A stretch of 64,000 bases of DNA from Oribacterium sp. oral taxon 102 (GTDB taxonomy: Bacteria; Bacillota; Clostridia; Lachnospirales; Lachnospiraceae): positions 510,501 through 574,500 of the forward strand of contig NZ_JABXYT010000001.1 of NCBI RefSeq assembly GCF_013394775.1, given 5' to 3'. Position 1 is the first letter of the stretch. Every line of letters begins with the position of its first letter. This document shows positions 16,509 through 24,712 of this stretch, one piece after another. The notes beneath the pieces are model-generated. The model was not told the DNA's origin, made no database searches, and saw nothing but the letters and a program-made list of their open reading frames with translations. The position numbers and the translations under genes were made by a program.

Positions 16509-17735
16509 ATGCGCCGGGAAAGGAAGCAGAAAATGCGGAGGCAGAGACGAGAAGGAAGCGGCACAGGGAGAGCGGCTATGCTGGGAGTGCTCCTTTCCCT
16601 GCTCTGCTTAAACGGCTGCCACAGCCTTTCGGAGCAGAACCCTGTGACGGAAGCAGCGCAGGGAGAGGTGACGGAAGAGTCGGAGGAGACGGGGCAGGAA
16701 GAGCAGGAAGCGCGGGCGCTCCGGAGAGATGCGGCACAGCAGGAAGCGCGGAAAAAAAGTGATACCGGTGCCGCGCGGAGCGGACAGAAAAAGAAGGGGG
16801 AAACTGAAAAAGGACAGCCGCGAGAGGAGAGCGTGCCGGAAGGCAGCGAAAAAGCCGTGGATGCAACACAGGAGGAACGGCAAAGCGGGCGCTTCCGTAT
16901 CGTGAATGCGGCGCTGCTGGCGGAGGACTATGACGAGGTGCTTCCGTACAGTGCGGAGCTTCGCTTCGAGGAGGCGGGACTCGAATCTATGGAGCTTTGG
17001 CAGCTCCGCCGGGCAATCAATGAGATCTATGCGCGACATGGGAGGCAGTTCCGAAATGAGGGACAGCGGCGTTACTTCGAGAGCAGGAGCTGGTATCAGG
17101 GGAACGTTCCGGTGGAGCAGTTTCAGGACAGCGTCCTGAACAGCATAGAGCAGGAAAATCTGAAAAAGCTGCAAAGAGTACTGGATCGGCGCGTTGGCGG
17201 CAGAAGTATCCCTGAGACGGAATCCGCGGCGATTCATTTTCTGAATGAAGGCGGCGTCAATGGCTTCCTTTGGGCACGTTTCTCTTCTGTAGAGGGATAT
17301 CCCTTCTCAATTGCGGAGATCGTCTATCAGATGGAGGATGAGAGTGTACCCTGGGAGAAGGTGTTTGCAGCAGTAGAGGCAGAGGACGGGCGGCTTGCAA
17401 CGGATGTCAGCTATGTGACGACGAAGAAGCTGGATGCGCTGCTTAAGCGGGTGACCGGCTTCGGGATCTCGGAGAAGCGCTGGACCTGGGATGCGGGGTA
17501 TCTCCCTGCATTGGACGTCTACTATATGGTGCATGGAGACACGAACCATGTCGTATTCATCGGGGAGCTGATCGAAATGGACGGAGAGGAGGTACAGATC
17601 CTCTGCTATCCTCTGTACACCTATGAGGAGACGCCTTTCGTGGTTACGCTTCTCCGGAATGAAAAGGACTTTCGCTTCGTAAGCATAGCGGATGTGGTAG
17701 ATGATCCGGGCTCCCATGCGGAAACCGGTGGATAG
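16509..17735 (+). CDS. YARHG-domain lipoprotein
   Basis: The 408-residue protein begins 12 bases after the HEAT gene, with GAGGAG ahead of the ATG. A basic N-terminus, a hydrophobic core (AMLGVLLSLLCLNGC) and a lipobox Cys near residue 37 mark a lipoprotein. A long Glu/Lys/Arg-rich linker runs to about 120. The YARHG domain is seen at about 150-225, with the diagnostic INEIYARHGRQF, then RRYFESRSWYQG and the VLNSIEQENLKKLQ helix. YARHG is an extracellular domain of unknown function common in Clostridia. The last 170 residues form a further domain without a recognised family. Confidence 0.78.
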   Translation: MRRERKQKMRRQRREGSGTGRAAMLGVLLSLLCLNGCHSLSEQNPVTEAAQGEVTEESEETGQEEQEARALRRDAAQQEARKKSDTGAARSGQKKKGETEKGQPREESVPEGSEKAVDATQEERQSGRFRIVNAALLAEDYDEVLPYSAELRFEEAGLESMELWQLRRAINEIYARHGRQFRNEGQRRYFESRSWYQGNVPVEQFQDSVLNSIEQENLKKLQRVLDRRVGGRSIPETESAAIHFLNEGGVNGFLWARFSSVEGYPFSIAEIVYQMEDESVPWEKVFAAVEAEDGRLATDVSYVTTKKLDALLKRVTGFGISEKRWTWDAGYLPALDVYYMVHGDTNHVVFIGELIEMDGEEVQILCYPLYTYEETPFVVTLLRNEKDFRFVSIADVVDDPGSHAETGG

Positions 17736-17748
17736 AAAAGGAGGGAAT

Positions 17749-19311
17749 ATGAGATTCTGTGAGAATTGTGGAAGCCAGCTGCAGGACGATACGAAGTTCT
17801 GTCCGAGCTGTGGCGCGAGAGTACAGAGCGCTCCGGAAGAAGCGGCGGCGGGAACTGCGATGGATAGTGCTTTGGCGAAGTCGGAAGCGCCTGTGGAGAA
17901 GAGTGGAGGGGACAATTCTCTGCCGGACAGGGGAAATCCGGTAACAATGACGGAACAGAACACCTCCGAGACAGCCACGGAGGGGCAGAGCGGAAGCTGC
18001 AGTGCGCCTGCGCAGGGGAGCGGCTCCGCGGGGCAGCAGAGCGGCAGCTACAATGCTTCCGCACAGGGCGGCAGTGCCGGAAGCGGCACATACCCGGGCG
18101 GCGGCAGCTATGATGCCTCGGGGACGAACCCGCCGGGCGGCAGCTGCAACGCGCCCCAGGGCGGCAATATCCAGCCGCAGCCGGGCGGCAGCTATGATGC
18201 TTCGGGGGTGAAGGCGGCGAGCGGCAGCTATGGTACGCCGCAGGGCAGCTATACCCAGCCGCAGCCGGGCGGAAGCTACGGCGGAGGCGGCTTCGTACCG
18301 CCGAAGCAGAAAAAGTCCCTGCCGATCCCGCTCATTGCCGGCGGCGCGGGAGCCCTCCTCGTCCTTGTCCTGTTGTTTACGGTCGTGATTCCGAAGCTCT
18401 TTGGCGGCAAGAAGAACGATCTCGCGGGAACCTACTATCTCAGCACGATCACACAGGATGGTGAGACGACGGATATGGATGATCTGATCGAGCAGCTCGC
18501 CGAGTTTGGAGTGGAACAGGAGCCTTACTGGATGAAGCTGGAGAAGGACGGCAGCGGAACATTCTATGTCTTCGATGAAGAGATGAGTTTCCGGTGGGAC
18601 AAGAAGACGTTCACGATGGACGATGATTCTGTTTACGAGTATAGCTATGACAGCAAGAAACAGAGTATTTCCGTCGGGGATGACGAGCTCGAGATGATCT
18701 TTGTAAAGGGGAAGGAACAATCCTCCGGAAACAAGGAGAAGGAAAAAGACAAGAATAAGGAAAAAGATAAAAATAAAGATAAGGAGAAGAGCGAAGAGAA
18801 GAAAAACGAGAAAAAGAACGAGAAGAAAACTGAAGCAGAGACAGAGGGAACGACAGGCAGCGGCTACTCCGAGACCCTGCAATTCCCCAGCCGCTGGTAC
18901 GGCTACGCACGGTATACGAATCTGCGAGGCTCCTTCGATCATGGAGAGGAGGAAGAGCTCCGGGATATCTGGGCAATCATTGATTACGCCGATGGAAGAC
19001 CGTTCTTCGAGATCTATGATGTAGGGGACTTTACCAGTGAGGATACGCCGATTCTGTCCATGTGGATAGAGGAGTATGAGACCATGCTCAGTCCGGACAT
19101 CGGTGAGGAGGATTCCTGGATTTTTGACTGGTATCTCACGGAGGAGGATGAATTTGAGCTTCTGACCGTTTATACGGACGGCAGACTGGACATCCGCTAT
19201 GCATATGGCGACGAGGAGGATGGCTGTGACTGCGAGTTTTTCCTTCGGGAGGAGGGCGCAGCGTGGGAGGACGGAGATACGCTGCCGCCGAGCTATGACG
19301 ACTACTATTGA
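17749..19311 (+). CDS. Zinc-ribbon membrane protein with two extracellular domains
   Basis: The 520-residue protein starts at an ATG after AAAAGGAGGGAAT; the frame is open further upstream but the zinc ribbon begins here. Residues 1-25 form a four-Cys zinc ribbon (RFCENCGSQLQDDTKFCPSC). A low-complexity Gly/Ser/Ala/Tyr region with repeated GGSYDASG-type units runs to about 185. One transmembrane helix is near 192-217 (LIAGGAGALLVLVLLFTVV). A first extracellular domain (about 225-320) begins LAGTYYLSTI and resembles small lipocalin-like domains. A Lys/Glu-rich linker of about 45 residues and an acidic C-terminal domain follow. Such zinc-ribbon anchors are common in Clostridia; the role is unknown. 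Confidence 0.72.
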   Translation: MRFCENCGSQLQDDTKFCPSCGARVQSAPEEAAAGTAMDSALAKSEAPVEKSGGDNSLPDRGNPVTMTEQNTSETATEGQSGSCSAPAQGSGSAGQQSGSYNASAQGGSAGSGTYPGGGSYDASGTNPPGGSCNAPQGGNIQPQPGGSYDASGVKAASGSYGTPQGSYTQPQPGGSYGGGGFVPPKQKKSLPIPLIAGGAGALLVLVLLFTVVIPKLFGGKKNDLAGTYYLSTITQDGETTDMDDLIEQLAEFGVEQEPYWMKLEKDGSGTFYVFDEEMSFRWDKKTFTMDDDSVYEYSYDSKKQSISVGDDELEMIFVKGKEQSSGNKEKEKDKNKEKDKNKDKEKSEEKKNEKKNEKKTEAETEGTTGSGYSETLQFPSRWYGYARYTNLRGSFDHGEEEELRDIWAIIDYADGRPFFEIYDVGDFTSEDTPILSMWIEEYETMLSPDIGEEDSWIFDWYLTEEDEFELLTVYTDGRLDIRYAYGDEEDGCDCEFFLREEGAAWEDGDTLPPSYDDYY

Positions 19312-19363
19312 GGATGTGCGGACAGCGCTTTGACGGCGGACGAACGGAAAGGAGGAGAGCGCA

Positions 19364-19720
19364 TTGAACAAGATCGTGCCGGAGGCCTTGATCGACTGCT
19401 CCACAGACACGGAGCTCTCCTTCGCAGTCTGCTGTGAGGAATGCGGGAAAAGGCAGCTTGGTGAAAGGAGAAGGTTTTCGAAGGCGGGGATTCGGCCCGT
19501 GTCGGACGGGAAGCTGCGAATCTATCAGATTCTTTACCGTCGCGAATGGGAACAGCTGCGGGAGGAAACCACGCGCAGGCTGGAGCCGCATTTCAACCTC
19601 TGTCCGATCTGCCATAGGCTGGTCTGCGACGGATGCTTCCTCGTCTGCGACGACCTCGACATGTGCAGGAGCTGTGCGGAGCTCCTGCAGGAGAAGGGAA
19701 GAGGCGTAAAGGACGAGTGA
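19364..19720 (+). CDS. Small cysteine-rich zinc-ribbon-like protein
   Basis: The 118-residue protein starts at a TTG seven bases after AAAGGAGGAG. It contains five Cys clusters in order: CCEECGKRQ near residue 24, CPICHR near 90, VCDGC, VCDDLDMCRSC and a closing helix. The spacing suggests two treble-clef or zinc-ribbon sites. There is no signal peptide or membrane helix, so it is probably cytosolic. It follows the zinc-ribbon membrane protein by 52 bases and may be co-transcribed with it. The gene ends five bases before the convergent DeoR gene. The function is not recognised. Confidence 0.65.
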   Translation: MNKIVPEALIDCSTDTELSFAVCCEECGKRQLGERRRFSKAGIRPVSDGKLRIYQILYRREWEQLREETTRRLEPHFNLCPICHRLVCDGCFLVCDDLDMCRSCAELLQEKGRGVKDE

Positions 19721-19725
19721 GGAAA

Positions 19726-20484
19726 TCAGAACAGCAGCTTGCAGTTCGAGCGGTCGATCTCTGCCATGATTTCGCTGCCGAATTCGCCGTTGGAGACGAT
19801 CACGTCGAAGTCTGCGAAATCGGCGAGCTTGAAGTAGCCCTCCTTGAACTCCTTGCTGTTATCGAGGAGAAGGACGGATTTATAAGAGTTTTTTATCATT
19901 TCCTGCTTGCAGAGCGCCTGCGAATCGTCGCCCTCGAATATACCCTGCCGTGTGATCGCCTTGCTGGAGAGAAAGGCGATATCCGCACGGAAATTACTGA
20001 TAAAGGAGGACGCATATTCGCCGATGATGGAGAGGCTCCGGCTCTTCAGGATGCCGGGGCAGATATAGCACTTGATGTTCGGATAGTTATTCAGGCGGCT
20101 GGCGATGTTGATTCCGTTGGTAATGACGGTCAGCTTGCTGAAGGGCTTCAGGTAAGGGATAAAGAGGCTTACCGTCGAGGAGGAATCCAGAAAAATCACC
20201 ATATTGTCCTGCAGGAGAGTTCTGGCACGTTTGGTCAGGGCTATTTTTTTTTCTATATTTTCCATTTTTCTGATACTGATGGAATTCTCCGAGGAGCTGG
20301 GCGCGATCAGGCTGATCCCGCCGTGGTGCCTCTTGACGATCCCCTCCTCCTCCAGCGCGATTACATCTCGCCGAAGTGTAGATCTCGAGACATAGAGCTT
20401 TTTGGACATATTGGCAATGTCGCCTACGCCATTGGTGCTGTTAAGGTATGCCAGAATCTGTTTTTTTCGTTCTATATATTTCAT
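19726..20484 (-). CDS. DeoR-family transcriptional regulator of the fucose locus
   Basis: The 252-residue protein has an N-terminal winged helix-turn-helix of the DeoR type (residues 1-55: RKKQILAYLNSTNGVGDIA, then VSRSTLRRDVIALEEEGIV and the RHHGGI turn). A C-terminal DeoRC sugar-phosphate sensor domain follows (DNMVIFLDSSSTVSLFIPYL, TVITNGINIA, FLSSKAI, LLLDNSKEF). Such proteins usually repress sugar operons until a phosphorylated intermediate binds; here fuculose-1-phosphate is a reasonable guess. It is divergent from the fucose operon. The ATG at 20484 was chosen for AAAGGAGG six bases upstream. Confidence 0.88.
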   Translation of the reverse strand: MKYIERKKQILAYLNSTNGVGDIANMSKKLYVSRSTLRRDVIALEEEGIVKRHHGGISLIAPSSSENSISIRKMENIEKKIALTKRARTLLQDNMVIFLDSSSTVSLFIPYLKPFSKLTVITNGINIASRLNNYPNIKCYICPGILKSRSLSIIGEYASSFISNFRADIAFLSSKAITRQGIFEGDDSQALCKQEMIKNSYKSVLLLDNSKEFKEGYFKLADFADFDVIVSNGEFGSEIMAEIDRSNCKLLF

Positions 20485-20540
20485 TTGCGGCCTCCTTTTC
20501 TGACAGTATAGCATTTTTGAACAGCGGTAGAAGTAAAAAA

Positions 20541-20580
20541 TGAATCAAAATGAATAAAATTGGACAAATATGAACAAAAA
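20541..20580. promoter_or_regulatory. Four 10-bp-phased direct repeats, candidate DeoR operator
   Basis: TGAATCAAAA, TGAATAAAAT, TGGACAAATA and TGAACAAAAA follow one another exactly 10 bases apart, on one face of the helix. They lie in the divergent region between deoR and the fucose operon. DeoR-family proteins often bind several direct repeats, so this is the best operator candidate. Confidence 0.5.
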
Positions 20581-20621
20581 GGCGAAGCGAAAAAAACATA
20601 TTCCAATCAAAAGACCAAATA

Positions 20622-20650
20622 TAGTCAAAATATATATAATATGCTATGAT
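20622..20650 (+). promoter_or_regulatory. Possible promoter of the fucose operon
   Basis: TAGTCA, a 17-base spacer, then TATGAT, within a very AT-rich tract. The -35 is weak, consistent with a regulated promoter, and other placements are possible. The phased repeats lie 40-80 bases upstream of the -35. Confidence 0.4.
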
Positions 20651-20758
20651 TCGCTTAAATATAGCAGCAAAAAAACAGGATAAGCTCGAAAAAAAATAAG
20701 AGCTGTTATAAATATGTTCAATTATAAGGGGAAATAAGCTGCCGATCAGGAGGAAAAT

Positions 20759-22177
20759 ATGAGGAAGGTACTGGCGATCGACATGGGCGCGACCTCCATC
20801 AGGGGCATCATAGGATATACAGAGGACGGAAAAGTCCGGCTTCGGGAGGTGATGCGCTTCGCACATGAAATAAAAACTTCAAATGATCGGCTTCGCTGGG
20901 ATTTTGATGCGCTTCTGAACAAAATTGTGCAGACAATTCGGGAGAACGCGGATGAAATCACGTCGGTAGGCATCGATGCATGGGGCGTAGACTTCGGACT
21001 GCTCTCGGAGGACGGGACGCTGCTGGAGGCACCGGTTTCCTATCGGGATCCCGCGCATCAGGAGGGCTTTTCGGAGGCGGTGCGTGTACTGCCCGAGAAG
21101 GAAATTTTCACAGAAACCGGCACGCAGATTATGCACATCAATACGTTGTTCCAGCTCCTGACGCTCCGGAAGCGGAGCCCGGAGGTCTATGAAAGAGCGG
21201 CGAAGCTTTTGATGCTGCCGGATCTGCTGCAGTATCTTCTCTGCGGGAGCGTACAGGGCGAAGAGACGATTCTCTCTACCACACAGCTTCTGAACCTGAA
21301 GACAGGAGACTACAGCGAGAGGCTGCTCCGCGCGTTTGATCTGGACAGAAGCAAGCTGCCGCCGATCGGGAAGGCAGGGCGCATAAGCGGCAGGGTTCGG
21401 GATGGGCGGATCGCTTCTCTTCGGGATCTGGACATCGAGGTGGTTTCCGTTTGCGGGCATGATACTGCGAGCGCCGTACTGCTCACGAGGGCGATGACGG
21501 AGGAGGATACCATGTTCCTGAGCTGCGGGACATGGTCGCTCTTCGGGATTCGGGCAGAGAGCCCCGATCTCTCGGAGAAAGCGTATGAAAAGGGGCTCAC
21601 CAACGAGCTGGGCTACGGCTCCGCGCCGCTTCTCTTCAAGAATCTCACGGGGCTCTACCTTTTCGAGAAGTACAAGGCGGGTTGCGAGAAGCGGCTGGGC
21701 AGGAGGCTGAGCTTCGATGAAATCACGGCCTATGTGGAGGCATCCTGCGAAAGGGAGGAGAGCATTCGGAATCTCATCGATATGGAGGATCCACGCTTCG
21801 GAAGCGAAGAGACAGACGCGAAGGAGGCGATAGACGCATACCTTCGGGAACGGGGACTCGCCATCCCGGAAAACGAGATGGAGTATTTCCGTATCATTTA
21901 TGAGAGCATGGTGCGGAAGTATGCGGAGGTGAAGGCTGCGCTGGAGGAGCTCACCGGCAGGAAATACCGGAAGATCCATATGATCGGAGGCGGCGCCAGA
22001 TCTGCGCTCCTCTGCCGTCTGATTGCGAAGCGGCTTTCGGTCACGGTTATCGCCGGTCCTTATGAGGCCTCGGCGCTCGGCAATGTTCTGCTGCAGCTAT
22101 ATGCCATCGGTGAGATTGGCAGCCTGGAGGAGGGGCTCCGTGCAGCATATTGTTCGCAGGAGATGAAGCAGTATTAG
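20759..22177 (+). CDS. FGGY carbohydrate kinase, rhamnulokinase-like (probable L-fuculokinase)
   Basis: The 472-residue FGGY kinase opens with VLAIDMGATSIRGIIG (phosphate-binding loop) and has IDAWGVDFGLL with the catalytic Asp, VCGHDTASAV, the SCGTWSLFGI motif typical of rhamnulokinases, and a late MIGGGARSALLCRL adenosine site. By family it resembles RhaB more than FucK. The neighbours (fucose isomerase, fuculose-phosphate aldolase, mutarotase) argue that it phosphorylates L-fuculose at C1. ATP-dependent phosphorylation would take place in the cytosol. It is the first gene of the operon, with AGGAGGAAAAT before the ATG. Rhamnulose as a second substrate cannot be excluded. Confidence 0.82.
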   Translation: MRKVLAIDMGATSIRGIIGYTEDGKVRLREVMRFAHEIKTSNDRLRWDFDALLNKIVQTIRENADEITSVGIDAWGVDFGLLSEDGTLLEAPVSYRDPAHQEGFSEAVRVLPEKEIFTETGTQIMHINTLFQLLTLRKRSPEVYERAAKLLMLPDLLQYLLCGSVQGEETILSTTQLLNLKTGDYSERLLRAFDLDRSKLPPIGKAGRISGRVRDGRIASLRDLDIEVVSVCGHDTASAVLLTRAMTEEDTMFLSCGTWSLFGIRAESPDLSEKAYEKGLTNELGYGSAPLLFKNLTGLYLFEKYKAGCEKRLGRRLSFDEITAYVEASCEREESIRNLIDMEDPRFGSEETDAKEAIDAYLRERGLAIPENEMEYFRIIYESMVRKYAEVKAALEELTGRKYRKIHMIGGGARSALLCRLIAKRLSVTVIAGPYEASALGNVLLQLYAIGEIGSLEEGLRAAYCSQEMKQY

Positions 22178-22216
22178 GGAATCGTTACGTTATTTTTACA
22201 TAAAGGAGGAAGAAAG

Positions 22217-23998
22217 ATGAATTATCCCAAGATAGGTATCAGACCGGTAATCGACGGACGCTGGGGCGGCGTCAGAGAGTCGCTGGAAGAGCAGACAATG
22301 GGTATGGCAGGCAGAGCGAAGGAGTTGATCGAGCGGGAGCTTCGCTATCCGGACGGGACGCCGGTACAGTGCGTGATCTCCCCCTGCACGATCGGCGGCG
22401 GCGCGGAGGCGGCGAAGTGCGAGGAATTTTTCTCGACTCAGAATGTGATCGGCACTCTCACCGTGACGCCGTGCTGGTGCTACGGCACGGAGACGATGGA
22501 TCTGAATCCCAATACCATCAAGGCGGTCTGGGGCTTCAACGGGACAGAGAGACCGGGCGCGGTATATCTCGCCGCAGTGATGGCGGCGTATGCGCAGAGA
22601 GGCCTGCCGGCATTCTCCATCTATGGACAGAATGTGCAGGATAAGGATGATGCAGAGATCACGGAGGACGTCAGGAAGAAGATTCTGGATTTCGCGAGAG
22701 GTGCGGTCGCCGTAGGACTGATGAAGAACAAGTCCTATGTAAACCTCGGCGCAGTCGCAATGGGAATCGCAGGCTCTGTCGTGAATGTGGACTTCCTCCA
22801 GAAGTATCTGGGAATGCGGACAGAGTGGGTGGATATGACGGAGATCCTGCGGAGAATCGAGCTGGAGATCTACGATCACGAGGAGTATGAGAGAGCGCTC
22901 CGCTGGGTTAGGGAAAACTGTAAGGAGGGCTACGATGTCAATGCCGGCAAGGAGTTCCCGGAGATTATCCGGAAGTCCAGATGGATTCCGGATGACAAGC
23001 AGTGGGAGTTCTGTGTCAAGCATGCGCTGATCGTCAGGGATATTCTGAAGGGTAATCCGAAGCTGGACGAGCTCGGCTGGCATGAGGAGGCGCTCGGCAG
23101 AAATGCGATCGCCGGCGGCTTCCAGGGGCAGAGAATGTGGACGGACTGGCTTCCGAATGCAGACTTTACAGAGGCGATCACCGCGTCCGGCTTCGACTGG
23201 AACGGCAAGAGAGAGCCGATTCCGTTCGCGACGGAAAACGATACGCTGAACGGCATTTCCATGCTGTTCGGATGGCTCGTGACCAACAAGGCTGCGATCT
23301 TCAGCGATGTCAGAACCTACTGGTCGCCGGAGTCGGTGAAGAGAGTTACCGGCAGGGAGCTCACAGGCAGAGCGGCAAACGGCATTATCCATCTCATCAA
23401 TTCCGGTGCAAGCTGTCTCGACGGCTCGGCGGCGGCGAAAAATGAGAAGGGCGAGGGCTGCATGAAGGAGTGGTGGAACCTCACGGAGGAGGACATCAAG
23501 GCATGTACGGATGCCACCGACTGGTGCAGAGCGAACTATGAGTATTTCCGGGGCGGCGGCTTCTCCTCCCACTTCAGGACGGACGCGGAGATGCCGGTGA
23601 CCATGATCCGGACGAATATCATCGAGGGTGTAGGGCCTACTCTCCAGATTATCGAGGGCTATACCTGCGTGCTGGATCCGGAGGTGCATCGGATCCTCGA
23701 CGAAAGGACGGACAGAAGCTGGCCGACCACATGGTTTGCGCCGAATCTCAGCACGAAGTCGGCAGACAGCGTCTACAATGTCATGGCGAAGTGGGGGGCG
23801 AACCATGGTGCGTCCGTTTACGGTCATGTCGGGGATCGGCTGATCACACTGGCTTCCATGCTCCGGATTCCGGTTGCCTTCCATAATGTGACGGAGGACA
23901 GAATCTACAGACCGCATTCCTTCGGCGGCTTCGGCACGACCGATCTGGAGAGTCAGGATTTCAGAGCTTGCGCTTACTACGGGCCGCTCTATAAATAA
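22217..23998 (+). CDS. fucI: L-fucose isomerase
   Basis: The 593-residue protein is full length for FucI, a Mn-dependent hexameric ketol isomerase that converts L-fucose to L-fuculose in the cytosol. It starts [21 protein letters not shown] and carries [50 protein letters not shown], and the metal region [18 protein letters not shown] with its conserved Glu and Asp. The late [12 protein letters not shown] and [20 protein letters not shown] are also typical. AAAGGAGGAAGA lies before the ATG. It is 39 bases after the kinase and 12 bases before fucA. Confidence 0.96.
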   Translation: MNYPKIGIRPVIDGRWGGVRESLEEQTMGMAGRAKELIERELRYPDGTPVQCVISPCTIGGGAEAAKCEEFFSTQNVIGTLTVTPCWCYGTETMDLNPNTIKAVWGFNGTERPGAVYLAAVMAAYAQRGLPAFSIYGQNVQDKDDAEITEDVRKKILDFARGAVAVGLMKNKSYVNLGAVAMGIAGSVVNVDFLQKYLGMRTEWVDMTEILRRIELEIYDHEEYERALRWVRENCKEGYDVNAGKEFPEIIRKSRWIPDDKQWEFCVKHALIVRDILKGNPKLDELGWHEEALGRNAIAGGFQGQRMWTDWLPNADFTEAITASGFDWNGKREPIPFATENDTLNGISMLFGWLVTNKAAIFSDVRTYWSPESVKRVTGRELTGRAANGIIHLINSGASCLDGSAAAKNEKGEGCMKEWWNLTEEDIKACTDATDWCRANYEYFRGGGFSSHFRTDAEMPVTMIRTNIIEGVGPTLQIIEGYTCVLDPEVHRILDERTDRSWPTTWFAPNLSTKSADSVYNVMAKWGANHGASVYGHVGDRLITLASMLRIPVAFHNVTEDRIYRPHSFGGFGTTDLESQDFRACAYYGPLYK

Positions 23999-24010
23999 GA
24001 GGAAAAGATT

Positions 24011-24670
24011 ATGTTAATGGAAAAAGCAAGAGAAGAGCTCGTGAAATACGGCAGGAAGCTGGTGACGGCAGGTCTTACGAAGGGAACGGGCGGTAATCTC
24101 AGCGTATTTGACAGGGAGCATAAAATGGTGGCGATCACGCCTTCCGGCATCGATTTCTTTGAGATTCAGCCGGAGGACATCGTCATTCTCGATCTGGACG
24201 GGAAGGTCATAGAGGGGGCGCGCACCCCTTCCTCGGAGTGGGAAATGCACCTGATGCCGTATCGGACGAGGGGAGATATCGACGCGGTGATTCATGCGCA
24301 TGTGATGTATGCGACGGTGCTGTCCTGTCTCCGGGAGGAGCTGCCCGCGACACACTACATGATCGCGGTAGCGGGGCCAACCGTGAGATGTGCGGAGTAT
24401 GCGACTTACGGCACGCATGAGCTCGCAGTGAACGCGGCGAAGGCAATGGAGGACAGAAAGGCGGTGATCCTTGCCAACCACGGTATTCTGGCGGGGGCGA
24501 ACGATCTGCTGAATGCCTTCAACATCGTCGAGGAGATCGAGTATTGCGCCGAGGTCTATGTGAAGGCGCGGAGCGTCGGGAAGCCGGTGGTGCTTCCCGA
24601 CGAGGAAATGACGCGGATGGCAGAGAAATTCAAGACCTACGGACAGAAGAAGAGCATACGGCAGAATTGA
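24011..24670 (+). CDS. fucA: L-fuculose-1-phosphate aldolase
   Basis: The 219-residue class II aldolase cleaves L-fuculose-1-phosphate into dihydroxyacetone phosphate and L-lactaldehyde. GTGGNLSVFD (phosphate site), TPSGIDF, SSEWEMHLMPYR with the catalytic Glu, IHAHVMYATVLS with the zinc histidines and ILANHGILAGA are all present. The length equals that of the E. coli family. It follows fucI by 12 bases and precedes the ABC importer, so uptake and breakdown are one transcription unit. Confidence 0.94.
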   Translation: MLMEKAREELVKYGRKLVTAGLTKGTGGNLSVFDREHKMVAITPSGIDFFEIQPEDIVILDLDGKVIEGARTPSSEWEMHLMPYRTRGDIDAVIHAHVMYATVLSCLREELPATHYMIAVAGPTVRCAEYATYGTHELAVNAAKAMEDRKAVILANHGILAGANDLLNAFNIVEEIEYCAEVYVKARSVGKPVVLPDEEMTRMAEKFKTYGQKKSIRQN

Positions 24671-24712
24671 TCCGGTATGACGCAGTACATGAGAATTTGC
24701 TGAGGGGTTTAT

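Noticed and set aside
17644..19410. 588-codon antisense frame over the zinc-ribbon gene
   Set aside because: Low-complexity Arg/Leu-rich product mirrors the repeats of the sense gene; no start signal.
22196..23917. 573-codon open frame antisense to fucI
   Set aside because: Same cause; the plus-strand protein matches L-fucose isomerase over its full length.
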